Source: Nocardia flavorosea NBRC 108225
Lineage (GTDB): Bacteria > Actinomycetota > Actinomycetes > Mycobacteriales > Mycobacteriaceae
Reading direction: 5' to 3'
DNA length: 64,000 nucleotides
Assembly (NCBI RefSeq): GCF_001613385.1
Contig: NZ_BDCG01000012.1
Location: 1 to 64,000, forward strand
The translations under genes were made by a program, and so were the position numbers. Shown here one piece after another: positions 16,821 through 25,206 of the stretch (position 1 is its first letter; every line of letters starts with the position of its first letter). Under the pieces are notes generated by a model, which was given only the letters and a program-made list of their open reading frames with translations, made no database searches and was not told the origin of the DNA.

Positions 16821-18305
16821 TCACCTCTGGACGGACGTGACTTCCCCGTACACCTTGATCTGCTGAAACTGCTCGAGTGCGCGTGGACCACAGAGGAACC
16901 CTCCGTTGCTGCTTGCCTTGTATCCCCCCTGCTCGAACTTCTCGTTGAGCAGTCCCCACGTGTTGATCCACACGCCCGCAGTCTGCAATTCACGGCCGAT
17001 CGCGCGCGCACGACCGGAGTTCCGGGTGAAAATCGCTGCTCCCAGCCCGTACTCGGTGGCATCCGCTCGATGAATTGCCTCCGCGTCGGAATCGAATACC
17101 TCGAATGTCTGCACCGGTCCGAATATTTCCTCTTGAACCACGGGGATATCGAGCCGCTCGACCTCGAGTAGGGTGGGCCGGTAGAACGCGCCGGCGGCCA
17201 ACGGCCCCTCGGTAACGAGTCCTCCTCTGACCAGCGGCACTGCATGGGCCAGGGCAGCGTCGACCAGCTGGTCGACCCGCACAGCACTCGCCCTGTCGAT
17301 CAGCGGACCGATCTGGCTGGCGGGGTCATCGCTCGGACCCGGTTGTACTGCCGCCAGTGCCGCGCTGAGCCTGGTACGGACTTCGTCGGCGATAGCGCGG
17401 TGTACGAGTACCCGTGACCCGGTGACGCAGAACTGGCCGTTCAACATCGTTGCGGCAGACACCACGATGGGAATGGCCGCGTCGAGATCCGCGTCGTCCA
17501 GAAGTATCAGCGGCGTTTTTCCGCCCAGCTCGAGATTGAGTCTCTTCAGCCGGGGGGCGCTCGCCTCGACTATCTTACGGCCGACCGAGGTGCTGCCCGT
17601 ATAGCTGATTACCGCCACCTCCGGAGAACTCACCATCAGCTCCGCGCCCGAGCTGCCCGACTCGGTGAATATGTTCACGACGCCGGCCGGGAGAATCGAG
17701 CTTTGCGCGACGGCTTCCGCGAAAAGAGTATTGGTCAAGGCTGTCTGTGCCGGCATCTTGATGACAGCTGTGCATCCTGCGGCCAGCGCTGGGCCCAGCG
17801 CCCGCGCGGTAAGGGTGATCGGGGCGTTCCAGGGGGTGATGATCCCGGCGACGCCGAGCGGTTCAGGACTGGAACGGAAATGGACGTCTGTAGTGATATC
17901 GGCATGTCGGCCGATATCAGAGCTGATAAGGCAGGCGGCAGCGTTGTAACGCAGCCACTGAACCGCGGTATCGACTTCGAAAACGGCCTGCCACAGAAGT
18001 TTGCCGTTCTCCTGGCTCAGCCTCGATGCCAGTTCCCCAGACCGCGCTTCGATACCGTCGGCGATCTGAGATATCGCACGCGCCCGCAGATTTACGTCCC
18101 GGGACCACTCCTGTGCGGCGAAGGCGGCGCCGGCAGCGGCGATGGCGGCGGTCGCCTCGTCGTCACCTCCGTCTCGGAATTCTCCGACTACTTCCCCGGT
18201 CGACGGATTGACGGACTGTCCCGTAACGGCAGATTCGGTCCATTCTGCGTTGATCCAGTGCCGGGCGGGAACGGCCGGTCCGGCTGTGGTCTCGATCGCG
18301 GTCAT
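16821..18305 (-). CDS. NAD(P)-dependent aldehyde dehydrogenase
   Basis: A 494-residue aldehyde dehydrogenase with the oxyanion asparagine in GIITPWNAPITL near 155, SYTGSTSVGR near 235, the base glutamate in LELGGKTPLILLDDAD near 260 and the catalytic cysteine in NGQFCVTGSRVLVH near 293. EEIFGPVQTFEVFD near 391 is the usual late motif. It differs clearly from the aldehyde dehydrogenase at 11685, so it is not a recent copy. It sits between the AMP-dependent ligase and the SDR in the leftward operon, with gaps of 57 and 43 bases. It probably oxidises a semialdehyde formed after ring cleavage or side-chain oxidation. Confidence 0.85.
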   Translation of the reverse strand: MTAIETTAGPAVPARHWINAEWTESAVTGQSVNPSTGEVVGEFRDGGDDEATAAIAAAGAAFAAQEWSRDVNLRARAISQIADGIEARSGELASRLSQENGKLLWQAVFEVDTAVQWLRYNAAACLISSDIGRHADITTDVHFRSSPEPLGVAGIITPWNAPITLTARALGPALAAGCTAVIKMPAQTALTNTLFAEAVAQSSILPAGVVNIFTESGSSGAELMVSSPEVAVISYTGSTSVGRKIVEASAPRLKRLNLELGGKTPLILLDDADLDAAIPIVVSAATMLNGQFCVTGSRVLVHRAIADEVRTRLSAALAAVQPGPSDDPASQIGPLIDRASAVRVDQLVDAALAHAVPLVRGGLVTEGPLAAGAFYRPTLLEVERLDIPVVQEEIFGPVQTFEVFDSDAEAIHRADATEYGLGAAIFTRNSGRARAIGRELQTAGVWINTWGLLNEKFEQGGYKASSNGGFLCGPRALEQFQQIKVYGEVTSVQR

Positions 18306-18362
18306 ATGTGTACTCCTGTCATCGTTGGCAGTAGCCGGGATGGTGTGATCTCGATCAGCTGG

Positions 18363-19958
18363 TTACTCGGCTGCCGATATGTGTTCGAGGATTGTTCGGA
18401 CCGCTTTCTTGTCCGGCTTTCCCAAGCCGGTCAACGGTATGGAATCGACCACCACTACACGCTTCGGCGTGTGCACCGGGCCTTTCCGGTCTCGTACTGT
18501 TTCCCGGAGCTCGGAACTGAGGACCGGGATGAACTCGTCGTCACGGTGAGCGCTCGGGCGGAGCACGAGCACCGCGGTCACCGCTTCCCCCCATGTGTCA
18601 TCGGGGGTTCCGACGACACAGACCTGTTCCACGGCCGGGTGTTCCGAGATGATGTCCTCCACCTCCCGCGGGAAGACATTGAAGCCGCCCGTGACGATCA
18701 TGTCCTTGATTCGGTCCACGATGTACAGGTAACCGTCGCGGTCTTCGCGAGCGAGATCTCCGGTGTGCAACCAACCATCGCGGAATGTGGCCTCGGTGAT
18801 CTCGTGCTGATTCCGATAGCCGTCACTGAGCAACGGACCGCTTACACAGATCTCCCCCACTTGGCCTCGGCGCACCGGCTCGCCGTCGTCGCCCAGCAGG
18901 GCGCATCGCAGGAACTGTGTCGGCCGGCCGCAGGAGCTGCGCCGTTGTTCGTCGTGCTCGGTCGTGGACAAGTAGGTGATCGCCATCGGAGCTTCGGATT
19001 GGCCGTAGAATTGGGCGAGTTTCGGACCGAAGCGGTCGAGCGCCTCCGCCAGCCGTGCCGGGTTGATCGCGGATGCACCGTAGTAGACGATCTCGAGCGA
19101 CGAGAGGTCGCGCTTATCGAGATCGGGATGATCCAGCAGCGCGTAGATCATCGACGGGACGAGCATCAGTGCTGTTATTCGCTCCTTCTCGATTGTTTCC
19201 AGCACGGCGGCCGCGTCGAACTTCGGCAACAAGAGGAACGTTCCACCGTTCACCAATACGGGGGTGACGAAAGCCGCACCAGCATGCGAAAGAGGTGTAC
19301 AGCCGAGGAACCGGGGGCGGTTGGGCCACTCCCATTCGGCCAGCTGGATCGTCGTCATAGTGAAATAGCTCTGTGCAGTCAACTGGACGCCCTTCGGCTT
19401 CCCGGTGGTGCCGCCGGTGTACACCAGGCTGGTGACGTGATGCGGTGGCAATGCGGCCGCAGCCAGCGGTTGCGGCCGGAATGTCGCCGCGTGGCCGACG
19501 ATGTCTGACGCGACGTGCGCCAACTCCGGCGGCACCGGGCCGAACGTCAAGATCTGGCGCAGTGATTCGACACGCTCCATCAGGGCCAGCGCGCGCTGCA
19601 CGTACTCGGGTGTGGGGTCGACGATCAGCGCGGTGGCACCGGAGTCCTCGACAATGTAGGCGTGGTCGTCCAGGGAGCCGAGCGGATGCAATGCAACGCG
19701 CCGATAGCCGCGAATATGCATGGCGGCGATGTCGATCAAAACCTCAGGACGATTGCGCGAAAGCAGGGCCACGGACGACTCGGACCCCGCACCCAGCGCT
19801 TCGGATGCTTGAATATAACGGCTGACTTCTTCACCTAGCCGATGCCCCGACAGCGTGGTGGCCCGGGACGAAAGCATCGGCGAATCCGCATAACGGCGCA
19901 AGGACTCGACAAGAAGGTGACCGTTATGGTTCGGCTGGTGTAGAGCGCTTGTTTTCAT
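18363..19958 (-). CDS. AMP-dependent acyl-CoA synthetase
   Basis: A 531-residue ANL-family acid:CoA ligase. It has the complete P-loop VYTGGTTGKPKGV near 180, FYGQSEAPMA near 312 in place of the usual Y-G-x-T-E, GWLHTGDLAREDRDGYLYIVDRIKDMIVTG between about 396 and 425, and the catalytic lysine in TGLGKPDKKAVR near 518. The sequence around P-R-E-V-E-D-I-I is the hinge to the C-terminal domain. It lies 57 bases after the YceI gene and 57 before the aldehyde dehydrogenase. In this operon it would activate an aromatic or other carboxylic acid, but the pocket cannot be read for substrate. Confidence 0.8.
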   Translation of the reverse strand: MKTSALHQPNHNGHLLVESLRRYADSPMLSSRATTLSGHRLGEEVSRYIQASEALGAGSESSVALLSRNRPEVLIDIAAMHIRGYRRVALHPLGSLDDHAYIVEDSGATALIVDPTPEYVQRALALMERVESLRQILTFGPVPPELAHVASDIVGHAATFRPQPLAAAALPPHHVTSLVYTGGTTGKPKGVQLTAQSYFTMTTIQLAEWEWPNRPRFLGCTPLSHAGAAFVTPVLVNGGTFLLLPKFDAAAVLETIEKERITALMLVPSMIYALLDHPDLDKRDLSSLEIVYYGASAINPARLAEALDRFGPKLAQFYGQSEAPMAITYLSTTEHDEQRRSSCGRPTQFLRCALLGDDGEPVRRGQVGEICVSGPLLSDGYRNQHEITEATFRDGWLHTGDLAREDRDGYLYIVDRIKDMIVTGGFNVFPREVEDIISEHPAVEQVCVVGTPDDTWGEAVTAVLVLRPSAHRDDEFIPVLSSELRETVRDRKGPVHTPKRVVVVDSIPLTGLGKPDKKAVRTILEHISAAE

Positions 19959-20015
19959 GGTCTGTTGAACTCCTTCGGGAGTACGGCAGCCTTCCGGGAA
20001 GTGTCCGCGCCGGAG

Positions 20016-20537
20016 TTACGCATGGCGCTCCAGTGATATGGCACCGTCCACGACGAGCGAGCGCCCGATGTAGCCCAATGCTGTGGGCCATCCGAATCGG
20101 CGCACGTCCAGAGTCGCACTGCCGGACAGGGTCAACTGCTCGGCATCGATGCGGACTGCTCCGCGCAGAGGTACCTCGACGCCTCGATCGCGGACCACGA
20201 GGTGTCCCGCACCCGTAAGCGATGGACCGTCGAGGCGGATGTCACGTGACATGAAAGTGATAACCGGATGGTTTCCGGAATCGAGAAATAGCCTGTTCTG
20301 TAGATGGCGGTCTCGTAGCCGAATGCCAGTGTTCACGCTCGACGGGTCCATGGTCAGCTCTCCGACCAGCGACCCATCGTCGTGCAGTGTTGCCCATCCA
20401 GCGAATCGCTCGAAAACTCCGCGCGCCGTATGCGCCCCGAACATCCAGCGGGCTTCGAACGAAATCCGGGATGTGGCCGGGTCGACCCGCCACCGCGATG
20501 CGCCCGCGCCCGACGCCCGGTTGCGCGCGTCGGTCAC
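20016..20537 (-). CDS. YceI-family protein
   Basis: A 173-residue protein of the YceI family, a lipocalin-like beta-barrel that binds isoprenoid or other amphiphilic molecules. The start RWRVDPATSRISFEARWMFG, then VRGVFERFAGW-type and DPSSVNTGIRLRDRHLQNRLFLD segments, are the family pattern. There is no signal peptide, so it is likely cytoplasmic, unlike E. coli YceI. The GTG at 20537 overlaps the stop of the flavin monooxygenase gene by four bases. It may carry a hydrophobic substrate or product of the monooxygenase. That role is inferred from coupling alone. Confidence 0.75.
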   Translation of the reverse strand: MTDARNRASGAGASRWRVDPATSRISFEARWMFGAHTARGVFERFAGWATLHDDGSLVGELTMDPSSVNTGIRLRDRHLQNRLFLDSGNHPVITFMSRDIRLDGPSLTGAGHLVVRDRGVEVPLRGAVRIDAEQLTLSGSATLDVRRFGWPTALGYIGRSLVVDGAISLERHA

Positions 20538-22270
20538 CGCGCGAGGACCGTTTCAACGGCAGCGGCGAGAGCCGCGACAGGCTGCTCGTTGCTCGACAGG
20601 CTACGCCAGGCGACGTGATTGTCCGGGCGGACGATAACCACACCGTCCTCCTCGATTTCACGCACAGCACTCCATTGCCCGTCCACGTCGCGATGCGTTA
20701 TGCCTATTTGAGCTGTCGGGAGGGTGATGGCCAGTTTCTCGGCCACTTCCGTTGCCGCATCGACCCACGCACTGCCCCGGCTCCCCGTGATCAGCGCGAC
20801 GGCATCCTCGGCGCCGACGAGGTCATGGGTCGAAATCCGCTCGCCGGCGTGCTCCAGCCAGGAATGGGGAAGCCGGTGTCCCGGGCGGGTCGTAGGAGCA
20901 TAGACCTGCCCGAGAGGGTCACCTGGTGTCGGTGCGGACCCGTCCGGCACCAGGGCCCCGGTCGCATAGTCGTAGCCCATCTCGAGTTCTTGTGCACTGA
21001 ACTCGATGCGCTGCGTTTCGGCGACCGTGCGGAAGCGGGAGCGACGCGCCTCACCCACCAGACCGTCGGCGAAGAATCCGTCGATGATCAATTCGTTCAC
21101 TTCGGGTGGCAACGGAAAGGGGATGAGCCCGAATCCGGCGTCGATGGCGAGGTGGTTCTGTGCGGCAAACATGGCCCACTCGACGTTGCGGAGTCCGACT
21201 GGCTGACGTTCTGTCCCGTAGCTGTCCAGGAGGCGTGGCGAAGCATGGCCGCGAAGGACAGCCGCGAGTTTCCAGGCGAGATTGTGCACGTCTTGGATTC
21301 CACTGTTGAGGCCGAGGCCTGTCGTCGGCGGAAGACGATGAGCGGAATCGCCGACGAGAAGAATGCGGCCGTCCTGATAACGTTCCGCGAGTACGGATTC
21401 GGCCCACCAGTGGCTGATCTTCTTCACCGAGATGTCTATATCGGCACCGACCAGCTCACCGATCTTTCCGACGATCGCTGCGTCGTCGGGGACGGGCTCA
21501 CCCGGGAGCACCGCGAAGTGCGCCGTCCATTCCTCTGATTTCGGACCCCACGAGGGCCCCATCGGGACCAGACGTCCGCCGCTGGGCAGGAAGTGGGAGA
21601 TGATGACTCCCTCGTTCCACCAGCGGGAAAGGTCCGCGGATATATGCGCGGTAACGGTCTCGAAGATCTTGGACGCACCGACCATACCTATTCCCAGGAG
21701 CCGGCCGATGGTTTTTCCTCCGTCGGCACCGACGACATAGTCCGCGTGTACCGAGTATTCCTCGCCGCCGGCGCGGTCGTGCACCAGCGCCTCGACGCCC
21801 TGATCGTTGTGCGACAGGTTCAGTAATTCGTGCCCGAATTTCACTGCTCCGGAATTTCGGTCATCTGCGGCGGCTCGCAACAGCGGTTCCAGGCGAAGTT
21901 GCGGAAGATTGGTAGGCGGACATACAGAATGGCGCCGGTACTCTGCGGTAGAATTGCCGGCACCGAAGCATTCCATCTCGAATATCTGTTTCCCGTTGCG
22001 TGGACCCGCGCCGGTCAGGGTTGTCCGCCACTCGACCTTGGACATGTCTTTCAGTGGGATACCTTGCGCGTACACGGCGTCGGCTATGCCGAACTGCCGG
22101 AATATCTCCATCGTGCGCGGATTCAGGTAGTGAGCTTTGGGAAGCTCCGAGGTCGAATCGTGGCGCTCGATGAGCATGTGCTCGATTCCGTAGTCCGACA
22201 ACATGATGGACATCATCAGTCCGGTACTACCGCCGCCGACGATCAGTACTGGTACATCACAGCGTGGCAC
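20534..22270 (-). CDS. FAD-dependent aromatic monooxygenase (phenol hydroxylase/TfdB-like)
   Basis: A 578-residue class A flavoprotein monooxygenase. Motifs are GGGSTGL near residue 12 (dinucleotide fold), ERHDSTSELPKAHYLNPRTMEIFR near 35-58, the DG motif in YVVGADGGKTIGR near 187 and the GD motif in LLVGDSAHRLPPTTGLGLNSG near 318. The C-terminal thioredoxin-like domain typical of the TfdB/phenol hydroxylase group occupies roughly 430-578. Such enzymes hydroxylate phenolic rings with NAD(P)H and O2. It starts with GTG and is coupled to YceI. Together with the extradiol-type VOC protein and FAH hydrolase nearby, it suggests hydroxylation and then cleavage of an aromatic ring. Confidence 0.82.
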   Translation of the reverse strand: MPRCDVPVLIVGGGSTGLMMSIMLSDYGIEHMLIERHDSTSELPKAHYLNPRTMEIFRQFGIADAVYAQGIPLKDMSKVEWRTTLTGAGPRNGKQIFEMECFGAGNSTAEYRRHSVCPPTNLPQLRLEPLLRAAADDRNSGAVKFGHELLNLSHNDQGVEALVHDRAGGEEYSVHADYVVGADGGKTIGRLLGIGMVGASKIFETVTAHISADLSRWWNEGVIISHFLPSGGRLVPMGPSWGPKSEEWTAHFAVLPGEPVPDDAAIVGKIGELVGADIDISVKKISHWWAESVLAERYQDGRILLVGDSAHRLPPTTGLGLNSGIQDVHNLAWKLAAVLRGHASPRLLDSYGTERQPVGLRNVEWAMFAAQNHLAIDAGFGLIPFPLPPEVNELIIDGFFADGLVGEARRSRFRTVAETQRIEFSAQELEMGYDYATGALVPDGSAPTPGDPLGQVYAPTTRPGHRLPHSWLEHAGERISTHDLVGAEDAVALITGSRGSAWVDAATEVAEKLAITLPTAQIGITHRDVDGQWSAVREIEEDGVVIVRPDNHVAWRSLSSNEQPVAALAAAVETVLAR

Positions 22271-22333
22271 TGCATTCTTCCTTTCGGGCGCCGAAACGGC
22301 ATGGGTAGATCGATATATCGCCGGCCGCCGACA

Positions 22334-22783
22334 TCAGCGGCCGTCGACGACGAAAGCCGGCGTCAACGTGCGTTGCGCAAGGCGCCAGCGTCCGTCCGTT
22401 TCGAGTCGGTACACATCATCGACATCGCCGATGATCACCTGCGGTCGTTCGGCTTCGCCGGTTTTCCGGTAGATGGTCATGATGATTGTTCCCCGGACCT
22501 GGCCGGCAGCTTCTCTGGTCAGCCGGATATTGGACACGACATGACGAGACAGGATGTCCTGGCTACGCGCACGCTGTTCCAGATGCCGGCGAATGGCAAC
22601 GATCCCGCTGACCTCACTCCCCGCCACGGACATGACCGCGTCGGAGGTGAACAGATCCGCTGCTCGGTCGGCATGTCCATGGTCGACGAGCCAGGAATAT
22701 TCGGTGGATAGAGCTTCGATCGCGCGACGTGTTTCATCGTCTACGACAAGGCCGGATTCGTTGCGCATACGATTGCCCCTCAT
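22334..22783 (-). CDS. SnoaL/NTF2-like protein
   Basis: A 149-residue NTF2-fold protein of the SnoaL-like group. It has DDETRRAIEALSTEYSWLVDHG near 14, ADLFTSDAVMSV near 42, and the IYRLE-type final strands DVDDVYRLETDGRWRLAQR near 120, the common pattern for small isomerases, dehydratases and dioxygenase small-subunit relatives. The ATG at 22783 overlaps the VOC gene stop by four bases; a second ATG at 22768 is possible. Its place between the VOC protein and the flavin monooxygenase suggests a step on the same intermediate. No catalytic residue pair can be assigned with confidence. Confidence 0.65.
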   Translation of the reverse strand: MRGNRMRNESGLVVDDETRRAIEALSTEYSWLVDHGHADRAADLFTSDAVMSVAGSEVSGIVAIRRHLEQRARSQDILSRHVVSNIRLTREAAGQVRGTIIMTIYRKTGEAERPQVIIGDVDDVYRLETDGRWRLAQRTLTPAFVVDGR

Positions 22784-23376
22784 ATCGTACGGACGGCATC
22801 GAAGCCGCCTGCCCCCGTGTCGGGCCGCTTGCGCAACTCGGATTCGGGCACCCCATCGTGGAACCTTCGTACGAAATCATCGGCGTCGATCTCTACACCG
22901 ATGGGATTCTTGGGGAATTCCACGGCAAGGAAGGCGTTGGTCTCGTCGATAGTGGAGAAGTTGTCTACCTGCAGCTCGATCTGATTGCTGTCCGGGTCTC
23001 GATAGTAGAACGAGATCGTCGGCCCGTGGTTGATCGTCCAATACGGCTCGATTCCCAGCGCTTTGAGTCTTTCGTAGGTCGCCACGAGGTGTCCGAGTGT
23101 GGCGTAGGTGAAGGCAACGTGCTCGAGTCCTGTGGACATCGCCGGGCGCTCTGCCAATGTCGGCACATTGGCCACTGCGACGCGGTGATGCTCCTCGTCG
23201 TAAGTCAAGAAGCACAGCGCACCCGGCGCCTCGAATGTCGTGCGGGCAGCCAGCACCGTCTTGTACCAAGTGAGCATTTCTTCGTAGCGAGTCGTGCGCA
23301 GAACGACGTGCGCGAGCCGTGCCGGACTGATCGGCGCCTCGGCCTCCGCGGCGTGCGGCGAAGCCTCCTGTGACAC
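22780..23376 (-). CDS. VOC-family protein, extradiol ring-cleavage dioxygenase-like
   Basis: A 198-residue protein of the vicinal oxygen chelate superfamily. The first metal ligand is the histidine in RLAHVVLRTTRYEEM near 22, another histidine occurs in GLEHVAFTYATL near 84, and the last ligand is the glutamate in FYYRDPDSNQIELQVD near 130. This H-H-E triad matches catechol 2,3-dioxygenase-like and glyoxalase members. It is shorter than two-domain extradiol dioxygenases (about 300 residues), so isomerase or glyoxalase activity is possible. The GTG at 23376 is chosen for CAGGAGA eight bases upstream. It is the first gene of the seven-gene leftward operon and is divergent from the FAH gene. Confidence 0.75.
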   Translation of the reverse strand: MSQEASPHAAEAEAPISPARLAHVVLRTTRYEEMLTWYKTVLAARTTFEAPGALCFLTYDEEHHRVAVANVPTLAERPAMSTGLEHVAFTYATLGHLVATYERLKALGIEPYWTINHGPTISFYYRDPDSNQIELQVDNFSTIDETNAFLAVEFPKNPIGVEIDADDFVRRFHDGVPESELRKRPDTGAGGFDAVRTI

Positions 23377-23423
23377 TGCGGTCTCCTGTTCTCCCCCAGG
23401 GTTTGTTGCACCTATCATTCTTC

Positions 23424-23439
23424 TTGATAGTACTATCAA
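23424..23439. promoter_or_regulatory. Perfect 16-bp palindrome in a divergent promoter region
   Basis: TTGATAGTACTATCAA is a perfect palindrome located between the VOC operon (start 23376) and the FAH gene (start 23530). Its AT-richness and position overlap the likely leftward promoter. The nearest regulator is the TetR gene at 24394-25077, which is the obvious candidate to bind it. A half-site-like CTATCAA also occurs at about 25198, just before the amidohydrolase start. Confidence 0.55.
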
Positions 23440-23529
23440 ACTAGGACGGCTTGTCCAGGGCGTCAACCCCGAGCGGGTACGCGCCACACGAAACGGCCCA
23501 TCACCAACCGCCTGGAAGACAGGGAACAG

Positions 23530-24393
23530 ATGCACCTCTACAGAACTTCTCGAGGACTCGCGCGCAACGGCGACGACGGCCTACTGCTACTCGACCTGCC
23601 CTACCCGGACGTGGCAGCGTTGTTCGAAGCAGGCCCCGAGCAGGCCGCGACGGCGCCCGTCCGTGCACAGGTCACGTTCGATGAGGTCGAACTGCTGGCC
23701 CCGATCGGCAGGCCGTGCCGGATCGTTGTGGTCGGCCTGAACTACCGCGCTCATGCGTCGGAGACCGGCGCGGAGATTCCGGCCTCGCCGACGTTCTTCT
23801 GCGTCGACGGTGGACCGGTGACGGGCCCCGGGGACCGCATCGTCCTGCCCTCGGCGGCACCGGATTTCGTGGATTACGAAGGAGAGGTAGGCGTAGTGAT
23901 CGCCCGTGCCGCATACAACGTGCCGGCCGAGGATGCGTGGAACTTCGTCGGCGGGCTGACCTGCGTCAACGATGTATCGGCCCGAGATCTACAGGCGGCC
24001 GCACTCCAGGAAGCGGGCTCGGCGGGCCTCGGATTCTCGAAGGCGCTGGATACGTTCAAGCCGATCGGCCCCGCCGTGGTGACGACGGACTCCTTTTCCT
24101 TACCGCTCGATATCGGGTTGACGACCACAGTGAACGGAGAAATCCGGCAACAGGGCAGGACGAGCGATCTGATATTCGATATTCCGACGCTTGTGTCGGC
24201 GGTATCGCGAATGGTCACGTTGCTACCGGGGGACCTGATCTGCACAGGTACACCCGCCGGGGTCGGAGCGGCGACAGGCCGTTTCCTCGAGCCCGGTGAC
24301 CTCATCGATATCGAGGTCGAGGGGATCGGAACGTTGAGCAACCGTGTCGTCGCACACCCGTCGGCGGATGCCGGAGCTACGCGGCCGTCCTGA
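23530..24393 (+). CDS. Fumarylacetoacetate hydrolase (FAH)-family protein
   Basis: A 287-residue protein of the FAH family. The C-terminal catalytic domain from about residue 68 shows VVGLNYRAHASETG, the metal-binding acidic cluster in FVDYEGEVGVVIARA near 117, LTCVNDVSARDLQ near 145, FSKALDTFKPIGPAVVT near 170 and LPGDLICTGTPAGVG near 236. These enzymes hydrolyse C-C bonds of beta-diketo acids or act as hydratases, decarboxylases or isomerases after aromatic ring cleavage. It is divergent from the VOC/monooxygenase operon across the 16-bp palindrome and converges exactly with the TetR gene, their stop codons being adjacent. Confidence 0.82.
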   Translation: MHLYRTSRGLARNGDDGLLLLDLPYPDVAALFEAGPEQAATAPVRAQVTFDEVELLAPIGRPCRIVVVGLNYRAHASETGAEIPASPTFFCVDGGPVTGPGDRIVLPSAAPDFVDYEGEVGVVIARAAYNVPAEDAWNFVGGLTCVNDVSARDLQAAALQEAGSAGLGFSKALDTFKPIGPAVVTTDSFSLPLDIGLTTTVNGEIRQQGRTSDLIFDIPTLVSAVSRMVTLLPGDLICTGTPAGVGAATGRFLEPGDLIDIEVEGIGTLSNRVVAHPSADAGATRPS

Positions 24394-25077
24394 TCATTCC
24401 TGCTCGGTAGCCAGAAGACCCTTCAACGTCAGGTCGATCGTGACCCGGGTGTACGTTTCGACAGCATCCGGGTCGGCTGTGTCGATACCGTACATCCGCT
24501 CCATCAAGGCACTCGTCATGAAGAACGCCGAGGCGCTGCCGACGATGAAGCGGGCCACGAACGGAATCGGAAGATCGTCGCGGATCCGGCCGTCTCGCCG
24601 GCCGAGCTCGATCAACTTGGACAGATGCTGTTCCAAAGGAGCGATATAGGTGTCGGTCAGCCAGTTGACCCTATCGGTGGAGAACTGGGCCTCGCTCGCC
24701 AGCAACGGCGCGACGTTGGGGTGCCTGGCAAGGAAGGAGATGTGCCGGCGAATCAAGACCTGCAACGCCGAGACGGGATCCAGCTCCTCCAGTTCATGGT
24801 TGAGTTTTTGCTGCACCAGCATCTCGCTGAACGCCTTGCTGATCGCGGCTCGCCAGAGCTCGTCCTTCGACGCGAAGTAGTAATGCATCAACGGCTGGGC
24901 AACACCGGCACTCCGCGCCACGGCCGACATGGAAGTACCTTCATAACCGGAGCGCGCGAAGCAGTCGATGGCCGTCTCCAGAATCACGTCTCGCGTAGCA
25001 GCGCCCCGTTGCGACGGTTCCACCGACTTCGCCAGTTTGCCGCCTCGACCGTTACGACGTGACGATGCAGCTGACAT
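24394..25077 (-). CDS. TetR/AcrR-family transcriptional regulator
   Basis: A 227-residue regulator with an N-terminal basic tail, then a TetR helix-turn-helix at about 25-72: RDVILETAIDCFARSGYEGTSM followed by SAVARSAGVAQPLMHYYFASKDELW. The C-terminal domain contains long amphipathic helices and would bind the effector. It lies between the FAH gene and the amidohydrolase gene, transcribed against both, and 130 bases of AT-rich spacer separate it from the amidohydrolase ATG. It is the only local regulator for the second catabolic region apart from the distal PucR gene. Repression of both the 16-bp palindrome promoter and the amidohydrolase promoter is inferred. Confidence 0.85.
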   Translation of the reverse strand: MSAASSRRNGRGGKLAKSVEPSQRGAATRDVILETAIDCFARSGYEGTSMSAVARSAGVAQPLMHYYFASKDELWRAAISKAFSEMLVQQKLNHELEELDPVSALQVLIRRHISFLARHPNVAPLLASEAQFSTDRVNWLTDTYIAPLEQHLSKLIELGRRDGRIRDDLPIPFVARFIVGSASAFFMTSALMERMYGIDTADPDAVETYTRVTIDLTLKGLLATEQE

Positions 25078-25170
25078 GGATCTTTCCTCCTAGGTTCGGC
25101 CACTCTCAGCATTGCACAGCCGATATCGCGTCGGCGGCTCGGACTGCACCGGGCGGTCGCAGCAAAGTTG

Positions 25171-25199
25171 TTTACACAATCTATTTTCTTTATTACTCT
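25171..25199 (+). promoter_or_regulatory. Promoter of the amidohydrolase gene, probably leaderless
   Basis: TTTACA (25171-25176) and TACTCT (25194-25199) are spaced by 17 bases in an AT-rich stretch. The ATG at 25207 begins eight bases after the -10 box, where transcription should start, and no ribosome-binding sequence precedes it. The transcript is therefore probably leaderless. Confidence 0.5.
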
Positions 25200-25206
25200 A
25201 TCAATC

